Made by a program: the position numbers and the translations under genes
DNA from: Paracoccus sp. M683
GTDB lineage: Bacteria; Pseudomonadota; Alphaproteobacteria; Rhodobacterales; Rhodobacteraceae
DNA length: 64,000 bases
NCBI RefSeq assembly: GCF_007096355.1
Contig: NZ_VKDF01000003.1
Span: forward strand, 186,001 to 250,000
Direction of reading: 5' to 3'
In this document: positions 39,827 through 48,606 of the stretch, piece by piece
Numbering within the stretch: the stretch's first letter is position 1
Layout: each line of letters opens with the position of its first letter
The notes under the pieces: model-generated
The model's database searches: none
What the model was told of the DNA's origin: nothing
Seen by the model: only the letters and a program-made list of their open reading frames with translations

Positions 39827-40015
39827 ATGGCGATGCTCGACAGGGATGACAATCGGCGCGGGGCGAAAGACGTGGCAGAGAGGCCGCCGTTTTTCCTTCG
39901 CTATCCGGAAGATCAGATCGACTTTGGGTATGAGATCGCGGGATCGGCGTTTGATGGTATGGGCCGGCGGCCCGGCCCGGAAGGGTTGTCGCTGGCGGCT
40001 CGGGTTTACGAGTGA
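39827..40015 (+). CDS. Small protein of 62 aa, unrecognised
   Basis: An ORF with a strong Shine-Dalgarno site (GGAGG, seven bases before ATG) and a clear downstream terminator (40024-40060). The product begins MAMLDRDDNRRGAKDVAERP, has a central FFLRYPEDQIDFGYEIAGSA, and ends PEGLSLAARVYE. It has no signal peptide, membrane segment or cysteine; charge is mixed. I recognise no family. The start signal and terminator make this better supported than other short ORFs here, and it could be a stand-alone small-protein gene. Expression is not shown. Confidence 0.6.
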   Translation: MAMLDRDDNRRGAKDVAERPPFFLRYPEDQIDFGYEIAGSAFDGMGRRPGPEGLSLAARVYE

Positions 40016-40023
40016 TTTACAGA

Positions 40024-40060
40024 CCGGGCGGGTCGTTGGTGGCCCGCCCGGCCGACTTTT
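40024..40060 (+). terminator. Intrinsic terminator after 62-aa gene
   Basis: CCGGGCGGG (40024-40032) pairs perfectly with CCCGCCCGG (40043-40051) across a ten-base loop and is followed by CCGACTTTTC. It lies nine bases after the small gene's stop codon. Confidence 0.75.
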
Positions 40061-40137
40061 CAGGATTGGCCCCCCATGTCCTGCAAAGGCGGCAATTGGC
40101 TGCGGCGCGCCGGTAAATGCGGTTTGCGGTTAGCCGG

Positions 40138-40166
40138 AAAAATGGCGGCGGATGGTCTCCGCCGCC
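40138..40166 (-). terminator. Intrinsic terminator for leftward transcription
   Basis: GGCGGCGGA (40144-40152) pairs perfectly with TCCGCCGCC (40158-40166) around TGGTC. Read on the minus strand, the stem is followed by ATTTTT (A-run at 40138-40142 on the plus strand). It would end transcripts from the cation transporter gene and through the dehydrogenase remnant. Confidence 0.75.
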
Positions 40167-40200
40167 TTATAGTGTGGGGGTTTGGGGTCGTGGCGCGCAG

Positions 40201-40330
40201 CGCAGACAGGCTCAGGCCGGTCAGACAGCTGGCCTTGTCGCTGCACAGAAACCGGATCACCTCGCCAATCTCGGATGCGCGGCCATAGCGGTTCAGCGGG
40301 ATCGCGTCGTGATCGGCGCGAGCGTTGCGG
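40201..40330 (-). pseudogene. Remnant of a short-chain dehydrogenase/reductase C-terminus
   Basis: One minus-strand frame encodes about 43 residues that read like the end of a classical SDR enzyme: IPLNRYGRASEIGEVIRFLC followed by SDKASCLTGLSLSA. The family's Pro-Leu-x-Arg-x-Gly, a hydrophobic FL and Ser-Asp, and Thr-Gly are in place, but the final VDGG is missing. Nothing upstream resembles the Rossmann fold or the YxxxK site. The fragment stops at the 3' end of the cation transporter gene, so the rest was probably deleted. It sits before a good terminator, perhaps originally its own. Confidence 0.7.
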
Positions 40331-40345
40331 GATGGCCCTGCGCGG

Positions 40346-41305
40346 TCAAGCCGGGCGCAGGTCTTCGGGCCAGCGGCGGGGATGTTCGGTGACCAGCAAC
40401 AACACATCGCTGCCGGGCAGGGCGTCACGCATGTCGCGGATCAGCCGCAGGTTCAACTCGTCCATCTCGGCCGCCGTGACCGGTCGGCCCGGATCGTAAT
40501 AGGCGGTGACCTGATAGCTGCGCCCCAGTTTCATCACCGACATATCCAGCAGGCGGCCGCCATCCTTGGCCAGCGCGGGCCGCAAGGTGCGGCGGGCAAG
40601 GATGATACAGTCGGGCGGCGCAGTCACGCCGGCCAATTCGCCCAGGCCGGCGCGGAAACCTCCGTAATACTGGCCGATCACCGTCAGACACAGCAACAGC
40701 ACGATCAGGGAATCCCCCACCGGCGCGATGACGGCCAAAGGCCCCTCGCGCATCAGATAGATGGCCCCCAGACCCACGCCGGCCGCAGCCGTGATCAGCC
40801 CGTCAAAGGCCGAGGCCCGCGCTTCAAGCCGCAGGATCTCGCTTTGCCGGCCGGTCTTTCGCCAGGCATTGTGATGCATGGCCCAGATGGCGAAACACGT
40901 CCCGCCGATGATGACGAAATATCCGATCATCGGCCCGAAGATCAGCGGCTCGGGCGGCTGACCGGTGGCATAGTCATAGATGTTCTTCAGCGCCGAGGTG
41001 ACCGCGAACAGCACCAGTCCCAGCAGCGACAAGGACCGGAAGGTGATGAAAATCGCCTCGTCGGCGGCATAGCCATAGGGGCGCAGCAGGTCCGGGCCGG
41101 CTTCGACCTTGCGGCTGATCCGCCGGCCCAGCAAGGCCGAGACAAAGCCGATCAGCGAAAACAGCCCGTCCATGACGATCGCGTTCGAATTCGACAGAAA
41201 GCCGGCCAGAACCCCGGCGACGGCCATGAACAGATTGCCCCACATCGCCACTGTCAGCGCGCGCGCCTCTAACTGGCGGGTATCGGTTGTCGTTGTCGCG
41301 GTCAT
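40346..41305 (-). CDS. Cation diffusion facilitator family transporter
   Basis: A 319-residue membrane protein of the CDF type. Six hydrophobic segments are visible, with metal-site candidates in SNSNAIVMDGLFSLIGF (helix 2) and ARASAFDGLITAAAGV (helix 5). The C-terminal cytosolic domain of about 90 residues contains YQVTAYYDP and ends WPEDLRPA. The helix 2 site has Asn/Asp rather than the common His/Asp, so metal preference (Zn, Fe, Mn or other) cannot be assigned. It is single-gene, followed by an SDR remnant and a terminator. Confidence 0.82.
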   Translation of the reverse strand: MTATTTTDTRQLEARALTVAMWGNLFMAVAGVLAGFLSNSNAIVMDGLFSLIGFVSALLGRRISRKVEAGPDLLRPYGYAADEAIFITFRSLSLLGLVLFAVTSALKNIYDYATGQPPEPLIFGPMIGYFVIIGGTCFAIWAMHHNAWRKTGRQSEILRLEARASAFDGLITAAAGVGLGAIYLMREGPLAVIAPVGDSLIVLLLCLTVIGQYYGGFRAGLGELAGVTAPPDCIILARRTLRPALAKDGGRLLDMSVMKLGRSYQVTAYYDPGRPVTAAEMDELNLRLIRDMRDALPGSDVLLLVTEHPRRWPEDLRPA

Positions 41306-41425
41306 CCTGCCATCCCGAATTGCTGCGAAAGGCCGCGCGGGGGCGCGACCCTTGGGTTGGGCTTAGCCCTGTGGCGCCGGGCCGGCAATGATGATGGCGG
41401 TGAAGGATGTCCGCATCGGAAACAA

Positions 41426-41454
41426 AAAAGGGCGCCCGGATGGGGCGCCCTTTT
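41426..41454 (-). terminator. Intrinsic terminator of groESL
   Basis: AAAAGGGCGCCC (41426-41437) pairs perfectly with GGGCGCCCTTTT (41443-41454) around GGATG. On the minus strand the stem runs into a T-tract (A-run from 41424), as expected for the end of the groES-groEL transcript. Confidence 0.88.
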
Positions 41455-41481
41455 CCGTATCTGCCTGGGGCAGGGGGGTGA

Positions 41482-43167
<1,686 letters not shown>

Positions 43168-43185
43168 TCAGGGAAGTTCGGCGGA

Positions 43186-43473
43186 TCAGCCGATGATGCC
43201 CATGATGTCGCTTTCCTTCATGATCAGCAGCTCTTCGCCGTCCAGCGTGACCTCGGTGCCCGACCATTTGCCGAACAGGACACGATCGCCCGCCTTGACC
43301 GAAGGTGCGATCAGTTCGCCCGAATCCTTGCGTGCGCCTTCGCCAACGGCGACAATCTCGCCTTCGGCCGGTTTTTCCTTGGCGCTGTCGGGGATGATCA
43401 GCCCGCCCTTGGTTTTCTCGTCCGACTGGACGCGCTTGACCAGAACGCGGTCGTGCAGCGGTTTGAATGCCAT
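43186..43473 (-). CDS. groES: Co-chaperonin GroES
   Basis: A 95-residue co-chaperonin that caps the GroEL chamber. [15 protein letters not shown] at the N-terminus, the mobile-loop region [16 protein letters not shown] and the final SDIMGIIG are standard. I chose the ATG at 43473, nine bases after AGGAG; the frame is open upstream but that stretch contains the CIRCE element and is not coding. It heads the groESL operon. Confidence 0.98.
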   Translation of the reverse strand: MAFKPLHDRVLVKRVQSDEKTKGGLIIPDSAKEKPAEGEIVAVGEGARKDSGELIAPSVKAGDRVLFGKWSGTEVTLDGEELLIMKESDIMGIIG

Positions 43474-43512
43474 TGTAGAACACTCCTGTGTTTCAGGTTG
43501 CAGTGCCGAGTG

Positions 43513-43539
43513 TTGGCACTCACCTCGTATGAGTGCCAA
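43513..43539 (-). promoter_or_regulatory. CIRCE operator (HrcA-binding site)
   Basis: TTGGCACTC (43513-43521), nine spacer bases, then GAGTGCCAA (43531-43539): a perfect inverted repeat matching the CIRCE pattern TTAGCACTC-N9-GAGTGCTAA apart from the symmetrical A to G change. It lies between the likely promoter and groES, where HrcA would repress. hrcA itself is outside the window. Confidence 0.93.
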
Positions 43540-43547
43540 TGATGGGT

Positions 43548-43576
43548 GATCTAGGGCGCATGGGCATAGGTGTCAA
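43548..43576 (-). promoter_or_regulatory. Candidate groESL promoter
   Basis: On the minus strand TTGACA (43571-43576), 17 bases, then TAGATC (43548-43553). The -35 hexamer is perfect and the -10 weak. The position, just upstream of CIRCE, fits HrcA-repressed transcription. Some bases overlap the divergent upstream region of the glycosyltransferase gene. Confidence 0.55.
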
Positions 43577-43667
43577 CGGGCGCGCGTGAAAAAGCCGGGC
43601 CGGGCTTGACCCCTGCGAAAGCATGCCGGTAACTCGGGATCGGACCAGCCCCGAGGGAGGCATTTGC

Positions 43668-45017
43668 ATGACCGGCACACAGGCGCGATACGGGAAACGG
43701 CGTGACGGAAGGCCGTCGGTCCTGCTGCTGGCCGATGACTGCAACCCTGAATGGCCGTCGCTGCCCATCGTCGGCTATAAATATGCGCTGGCCCTGTCGC
43801 GTCTGGCTGATGTCACTGTGGCCACGCATGTCCGCAACCGCGAGAATATCCAGAAGGCCGCACCGGACGGGATCAGCTTCGTCTATGTCGACAATGAATA
43901 TGTCGCGGCGCCGCTGTACCGCTTGGCCACCTGGTTGCGCGGCGGGTCCGATGTTGCCTGGTCGACCAACATGATCATGCAATATCTGCCCTACCTCGCC
44001 TTTGAACGCGAAGCGTGGAAGCGGTTTCGTCCCGATCTGCGCGCAGGGCGTTTCGACCTGGTCCAGCGGATCACACCGATGACGCCGACGCTGCCCAGCT
44101 ATATCGCGGGCAAGCTGGACGTGCCCTTCGTCATCGGCCCGCTGAACGGCAATCTGCCCTGGCCGGGGGCCTTCCGGGGCGAACAGAAGCGTGAACGTGA
44201 AAGGCTGCGGGCGCTGCGCAAGGTTGCGCGTCATCTGCCCTATGCCCGCACCACCTTCAGAAAGGCCGCGCTGGTTCTGGCGGGATTCGAACATACCATG
44301 TCCGAACTGCGCCCCGCAGCGCCCGGCAAGGTGGTGAACTTCCCCGAGATCGGCTTTGACCCCGAGATCTTTCACGCCCATGGCCGTGCGCATCCGGCCT
44401 TTGGCGGGCCGGGGCCGTATCGGTTCATCTTCGCCGGCCGTCTGGTGCCCTATAAGCTGCCCGAGGTGGCGATCCGTGCCTTTGTGGCGGCGGGGGCGGG
44501 GGCAGGCGTGGACCCCCGGCTTGCCGGGCACCGGCTGCATGTGGTTGGCGACGGCCCCGAGATGCAGCGCCTGGAACAGATCGTGGCCGATCATGGATTG
44601 CAGCAGGTCGTGCGGTTCGAAGGCCGCAAAACCCAGGCCGAGTTGGCCGGGATGATGCGCGATTGTGACGGCTTCATATTCCCCTCGATCCGGGAGCTTG
44701 GCGCCGGTGTGGTGATCGAGGCGATGGCCTGCGGCATGTGCCCCGTGGTCACGGGTTATGGCGCACCAGGTCATCTGGCCGGTGCCGGCCGCGGGCATGT
44801 CGTGCCCCTGCAACAGATCGAGCCGCTGATCGAGGGTTATCGCCAGGCATTGATCGCCTGTGTCCAGCAGCCCGATAACGCCACCCGCCGCGCCACCGCT
44901 GCACAGGCATATGCCAGCCAGCATTACACCTGGGATCACAAGGCCCGCGCGACACTTAGCTATTGGCAGGACGTTCTGGCGGGCATTGCCCCGCGCGACC
45001 GCGGCGAGTTCGACTGA
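43668..45017 (+). CDS. Glycosyltransferase family 4
   Basis: A 449-residue GT-B enzyme. The N-terminal half (VLLLADDCNPEWPSLPIVGY, later PFVIGPLNGNLPWPGAF) resembles acceptor-binding domains of GT4 enzymes. The donor half has FIFAGRLVPYKLPEVAIRAF, LHVVGDGPEMQRLE and the Glu-rich loop FPSIRELGAGVVIEAMACG. It probably glycosylates a surface polymer. I chose the ATG at 43668 because GGGAGG lies eight bases upstream; the frame is open to 43623. No other glycan genes adjoin it, so it seems to be a lone gene divergent from groES. Confidence 0.87.
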   Translation: MTGTQARYGKRRDGRPSVLLLADDCNPEWPSLPIVGYKYALALSRLADVTVATHVRNRENIQKAAPDGISFVYVDNEYVAAPLYRLATWLRGGSDVAWSTNMIMQYLPYLAFEREAWKRFRPDLRAGRFDLVQRITPMTPTLPSYIAGKLDVPFVIGPLNGNLPWPGAFRGEQKRERERLRALRKVARHLPYARTTFRKAALVLAGFEHTMSELRPAAPGKVVNFPEIGFDPEIFHAHGRAHPAFGGPGPYRFIFAGRLVPYKLPEVAIRAFVAAGAGAGVDPRLAGHRLHVVGDGPEMQRLEQIVADHGLQQVVRFEGRKTQAELAGMMRDCDGFIFPSIRELGAGVVIEAMACGMCPVVTGYGAPGHLAGAGRGHVVPLQQIEPLIEGYRQALIACVQQPDNATRRATAAQAYASQHYTWDHKARATLSYWQDVLAGIAPRDRGEFD

Positions 45018-45082
45018 CTGCCGCACTGGCACCCCGGCGCATGCTGTGCCATCCTGCCCAGGCAATCAAAGACGGAGTTCCG

Positions 45083-46099
45083 ATGCGCCTTTTCGCCACC
45101 GCCCTTCTTGCGAACCTGGCTTTGGCGGTTCCGGCCGTCGCGCAGGAATGCGTGGGGAAAAACCTGATCGAGGCGATGGCGCCCGAAACACGCGAAGAAC
45201 TGGATCGGGCCGTGGCTGGTACCCCCTATCATCGCGGCTTGCTGTGGCGCGCGACAAAGGGCGATCAGCGCATCACCATGGTCGGCACCTATCACTTTCA
45301 GGACCCGCGCCATGATGCCACCATGGCCCGGCTGGAGGGCGCCTTTGCCGATGCCGGCGTCGTGATGGTCGAAGCTGGCCCCGAGGAAGAGACGCAACTG
45401 GCCGCCGCGCTGGCCCGCGACCCCTCGCTGACGGTCACCACCGAGGGGCCGACCCTGCCCGAACGGCTAAGCGCAGATGAATGGCAAATGTTGTCGCAGG
45501 CCATGGCCGAGCGGGGGACGCCGGCGATCATCACCGCCAAGCTGCGGCCCTGGTATGTCTCGATGATGCTGGGGATCTCGCCCTGTATGCTGCGCGGCGT
45601 CGCCAATGACGGCGAGGTGCGCGGGCTGGATCACATGCTGGTGGAACGGGCCGAGGCGCTTGACCTGCCGGTCCGCTCGCTGGAGCCGTGGGACACCGTG
45701 TTCAGCCTGTTTGCCGACCTGACCCCGCAGCAGGAAGAGGACATGATTCGCGCCACGCTGCCGACCGCCCAATATGCCGACGATTACGCCGTCACCATGA
45801 CCGAGGCCTATTTCGATGCCGATGTCTGGTCGATCTGGGAATTTGGCCGTCTGGATGCCTATGAAAATTCGGGCCTCAGCCGTGCGGAGGTTGACCAACA
45901 GACCGCGCTGGCCAAATCAAAGCTGATGGATGCCCGAAATGCCAGCTGGGTCGCCCCGCTGGAACAGGCCGCGGCCGAGGCCGCGACCCAGGGCAAGGGC
46001 GTGATCGCCGGTTTCGGTGCCCTGCATCTGCCAGGCGATCAAGGGGTGCTGCGACTGCTTGAACAGGGCGGCTGGACCATTGAACGCCTGGACGGGTAG
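45083..46099 (+). CDS. TraB/GumN-family protein, secreted
   Basis: A 338-residue protein with a clear Sec signal peptide (MRLFATALLANLALAVPAVA, cleaved near AQE). The mature part is a TraB/GumN domain with the two family motifs: VGTYHFQDPRH near the N-terminus and VIAGFGALHLPGDQGV near the C-terminus. The family is related to Tiki-type metalloproteases, and the paired GxxH sites suggest metal binding. It has two cysteines besides C23. I chose the ATG at 45083 (GGAG six bases upstream); the frame is open to 44963. Confidence 0.87.
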   Translation: MRLFATALLANLALAVPAVAQECVGKNLIEAMAPETREELDRAVAGTPYHRGLLWRATKGDQRITMVGTYHFQDPRHDATMARLEGAFADAGVVMVEAGPEEETQLAAALARDPSLTVTTEGPTLPERLSADEWQMLSQAMAERGTPAIITAKLRPWYVSMMLGISPCMLRGVANDGEVRGLDHMLVERAEALDLPVRSLEPWDTVFSLFADLTPQQEEDMIRATLPTAQYADDYAVTMTEAYFDADVWSIWEFGRLDAYENSGLSRAEVDQQTALAKSKLMDARNASWVAPLEQAAAEAATQGKGVIAGFGALHLPGDQGVLRLLEQGGWTIERLDG

Positions 46100-46107
46100 C
46101 CCCCCGA

Positions 46108-46554
46108 TCAAAAGATCGCGGCGTTACTGCTGAAGATCGCTTCCCAATCTTCGCCCTGACTGATCTGTATGATCCGCGCATGGGACATGAAATCGTCATA
46201 GATCCCATCGGCAATGCCCTGATTAACCGATACCGAGAGCGTTTCGTTGAATGCCTCTTCAAGCGCGGGCGAGGGATTGTCGAACTGGACATACCATTCG
46301 ATCAGTTCCTGGGTATCGGGATCGTTTGCGAGTGCTGCGTTAAGGGAGTCGATCAGCGTTTCCGCCCAGGCCGGTACTTCGGTCAGCGGTGGCGTGTTGA
46401 GATCTTCCAAAGTCCAGCCGCCGCCGCCCGTCCAGTTGGGATCCAGCGACGAACCGCCACCAGAAAGGCCTCTGCCCCTTGGATCGCCGCTGATGCCCAG
46501 AGGGGTAGATTCGTCGATAAATTAGAAGGTGTCAGATTGAATGGGGATAGGCAT
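46108..46554 (-). pseudogene. Interrupted gene of unknown function (in-frame TAA at codon 11)
   Basis: From an ATG at 46554, nine bases after AAGGA, the frame reads MPIPIQSDTF, then TAA (46522-46524), then continues open as FIDESTPLGISGDPRGRGLS with a Gly-rich linker (WTGGGGW). It goes on into a normal-looking acidic domain (TEVPAWAETLIDSLNAALAN, ending SSNAAIF). Codon use after the stop looks like a real gene. Between TAA and a TTG at 46410 there is no ATG, GTG or TTG, so only the last 100 residues could start otherwise. It may be a gene inactivated by one nonsense change, a sequencing error, or a gene restarting at TTG. No family recognised. Confidence 0.55.
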
Positions 46555-46638
46555 GAAAAACATTCCTTATGCAGGTCGTGATCAACGGTTCTGATCGGGT
46601 GGTTTTGCTGTCAAGCTTCGGGCCAGGCAGCTGCGCGG

Positions 46639-48606
46639 CTATCTACCGACGGGATGATCGGTGACCGGCTGGACCTTTTGATCACGGCCGCGCGGCGGCA
46701 TGGTCAGGCCGTGTTCGGGTTCCTCATCGCCGGAATGATCCTCGGGGTCGATCGGGGCAGCCGAGGGACCATGCGAAAACCGATCCATCAGCGCATTTTC
46801 CAGCACCTTGTTCAGATCCTGCGACTTTTTCAGATAATCGGGATTCTGTTCCAGCGGGACATCGGGCTTCCAGACATCGGCAAGTTCGCGCAGATTGGCG
46901 CGGTCGAGGCGATAGAAGATCTTTTCCAGCTCTGCTGCTTCATATTCGGAAAGACCAGCATTTTCTAACACATAACGGCCAGCCCTTAGACTGGAATCGA
47001 ACATTTCGCGGACGATGTGATCGGCCCCCGCATCGTAAAGCTGATAGACCGAAACCCGGTCGCGGGCGCGCGAGATGATGCAGAGGTCCGGCCGCCGGTC
47101 GCGGGCATAGCGGACCAGTTTCTGATTGGCCGCCGGATCGTCCAACGCGGCAACAAGGATCTGCGCCTTGTCCAGCCCGGCGGCGGCCAGAATCTCGGGG
47201 CGGGTCGGATCGCCGAAATAGCCGTGAAAGCCAAAGCGCCGCATCACCTGGATCACCTTCAGATCGTGATCCAGAACCGTTGTCTGAAAGCCGGACATGG
47301 TGACCAGACGGTTGATCACCTGCCCAAACCGGCCGACGCCGGCGATGATGATGGGCTGCTGTTCGTCGATTTCGTCGGGGTCCAGATCGTCGCCGCCATC
47401 GCCCATGCGCTTGGCGACCTGATCATAGATGATGAACAGCAGCGGCGTGGCCAGCATCGACAGCGCGATGACCAGAAGAAAGCTTTCGGCCTTGGCGCGC
47501 GGCAGGATATACAGCGACGCCGCATAGGAAATCAGGACAAAGCCGAACTCGCCGGCCTGGGCCAGGGACAGCGTGAACAGCGGCCTGTCACGATCGGCCA
47601 TGCCAGTGACGCGCGCGATCACGAACAGAACGCCGGCCTTGGCCGCAATCAGCGCCGCGGTGATCGACAGGATCTGGATCGGATCGGCGGCCAGCATGTC
47701 GAAATTCATTCCCGCGCCGACGGTGATGAAGAACAGGCCCAGCAGCAGGCCCTTGAAGGGCTCTATCTGGCTTTCCAACTCGTGCCGGAACTCGGACCCG
47801 GCCAGCATCACGCCGGCCAGAAAGGTGCCAAGCGCTGGTGACAGGCCAACGAATGTCATCAACGAGGCGATGCCCACCACGATCAGCAGGGCAAGCGCCG
47901 TGTCCATCTCGCGCAGGCGGGCCGAATGGACATAGCGAAAGATCGGCCGGATCAGGAACTGCCCGATCAGGATGACCGCCGCCACGGCCGCCAGCGTGAC
48001 CAATGTGGCGGCCCAGCCCGGCAGGCTGGCCATGATCACGGCGCCGATGAACTCATCTTCGCCATGCCCGGCGCTGATCCGTTCGCCGACCGGATAGGTC
48101 GCCAAAAGCGGCATCAGCGCCAGCATCGGGATAACCGCGATATCCTGCGTCAGCAGCACCGAAAAGGCCGAGCGCCCGCCCGCCGTCTGCATCAGCCGCT
48201 TTTCAGACAGGGTTTGCAGCACGATTGCGGTCGAACTAAGCGACAGGATCATGCCAAGGGCCAACGATACCTGCCAGCTTTGACCCGTCATCAGCCCGAT
48301 CACGAAGATCAGCCCGATGGTTCCGGCGATCTGTGCGCCGCCCAGCCCCATCAGCTTGCGCCGCATGTTCCACAGGTTGCGCGGTTCCAGCTCTAGTCCG
48401 ATGAGAAACAGCATCATCACCACGCCAAATTCGGCAAAATGCTGCAACTCGGACATTTCACTGCCAGCCAGCCCCAGCACCGGGCCGATCAGGATGCCGG
48501 CGATCAGATAACCCAGAACCGAACCCAGACCCAACCGTGCAGACAGGGGCACGGCGATCACCATGGTGATCAGAAAAATCGTTGAAACAAAAAGGAAATT
48601 TTCCAT
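46639..48606 (-). CDS. Kef/YbaL-type CPA2 cation:proton antiporter
   Basis: A 655-residue membrane antiporter of the monovalent cation:proton antiporter-2 family. About 12 helices fill residues 1-390, with family stretches LGSVLGYLIAGILIGP, GVVMMLFLIGLELEP and SLSSTAIVLQTL. A cytosolic RCK/TrkA-N domain follows with the nucleotide loop IIIAGVGRFGQVINRL and a hydrophilic tail. It is predicted to exchange K+ or Na+ for protons. Its ATG shares a base with the stop of the upstream 1002-residue gene (TAATG), so the pair is translationally coupled. No KefF/KefG-type regulator is visible. Confidence 0.92.
   Translation of the reverse strand: MENFLFVSTIFLITMVIAVPLSARLGLGSVLGYLIAGILIGPVLGLAGSEMSELQHFAEFGVVMMLFLIGLELEPRNLWNMRRKLMGLGGAQIAGTIGLIFVIGLMTGQSWQVSLALGMILSLSSTAIVLQTLSEKRLMQTAGGRSAFSVLLTQDIAVIPMLALMPLLATYPVGERISAGHGEDEFIGAVIMASLPGWAATLVTLAAVAAVILIGQFLIRPIFRYVHSARLREMDTALALLIVVGIASLMTFVGLSPALGTFLAGVMLAGSEFRHELESQIEPFKGLLLGLFFITVGAGMNFDMLAADPIQILSITAALIAAKAGVLFVIARVTGMADRDRPLFTLSLAQAGEFGFVLISYAASLYILPRAKAESFLLVIALSMLATPLLFIIYDQVAKRMGDGGDDLDPDEIDEQQPIIIAGVGRFGQVINRLVTMSGFQTTVLDHDLKVIQVMRRFGFHGYFGDPTRPEILAAAGLDKAQILVAALDDPAANQKLVRYARDRRPDLCIISRARDRVSVYQLYDAGADHIVREMFDSSLRAGRYVLENAGLSEYEAAELEKIFYRLDRANLRELADVWKPDVPLEQNPDYLKKSQDLNKVLENALMDRFSHGPSAAPIDPEDHSGDEEPEHGLTMPPRGRDQKVQPVTDHPVGR

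Noticed and set aside
43551..45065. A 504-residue minus-strand open frame opposite the glycosyltransferase
   Set aside because: The plus strand encodes a complete GT4 enzyme with a strong ribosome-binding site.
46180..46581. A 133-residue plus-strand frame opposite the interrupted gene
   Set aside because: Composition is unlike a soluble protein and the minus strand has better codon use, but this is a close call because the minus gene is broken.
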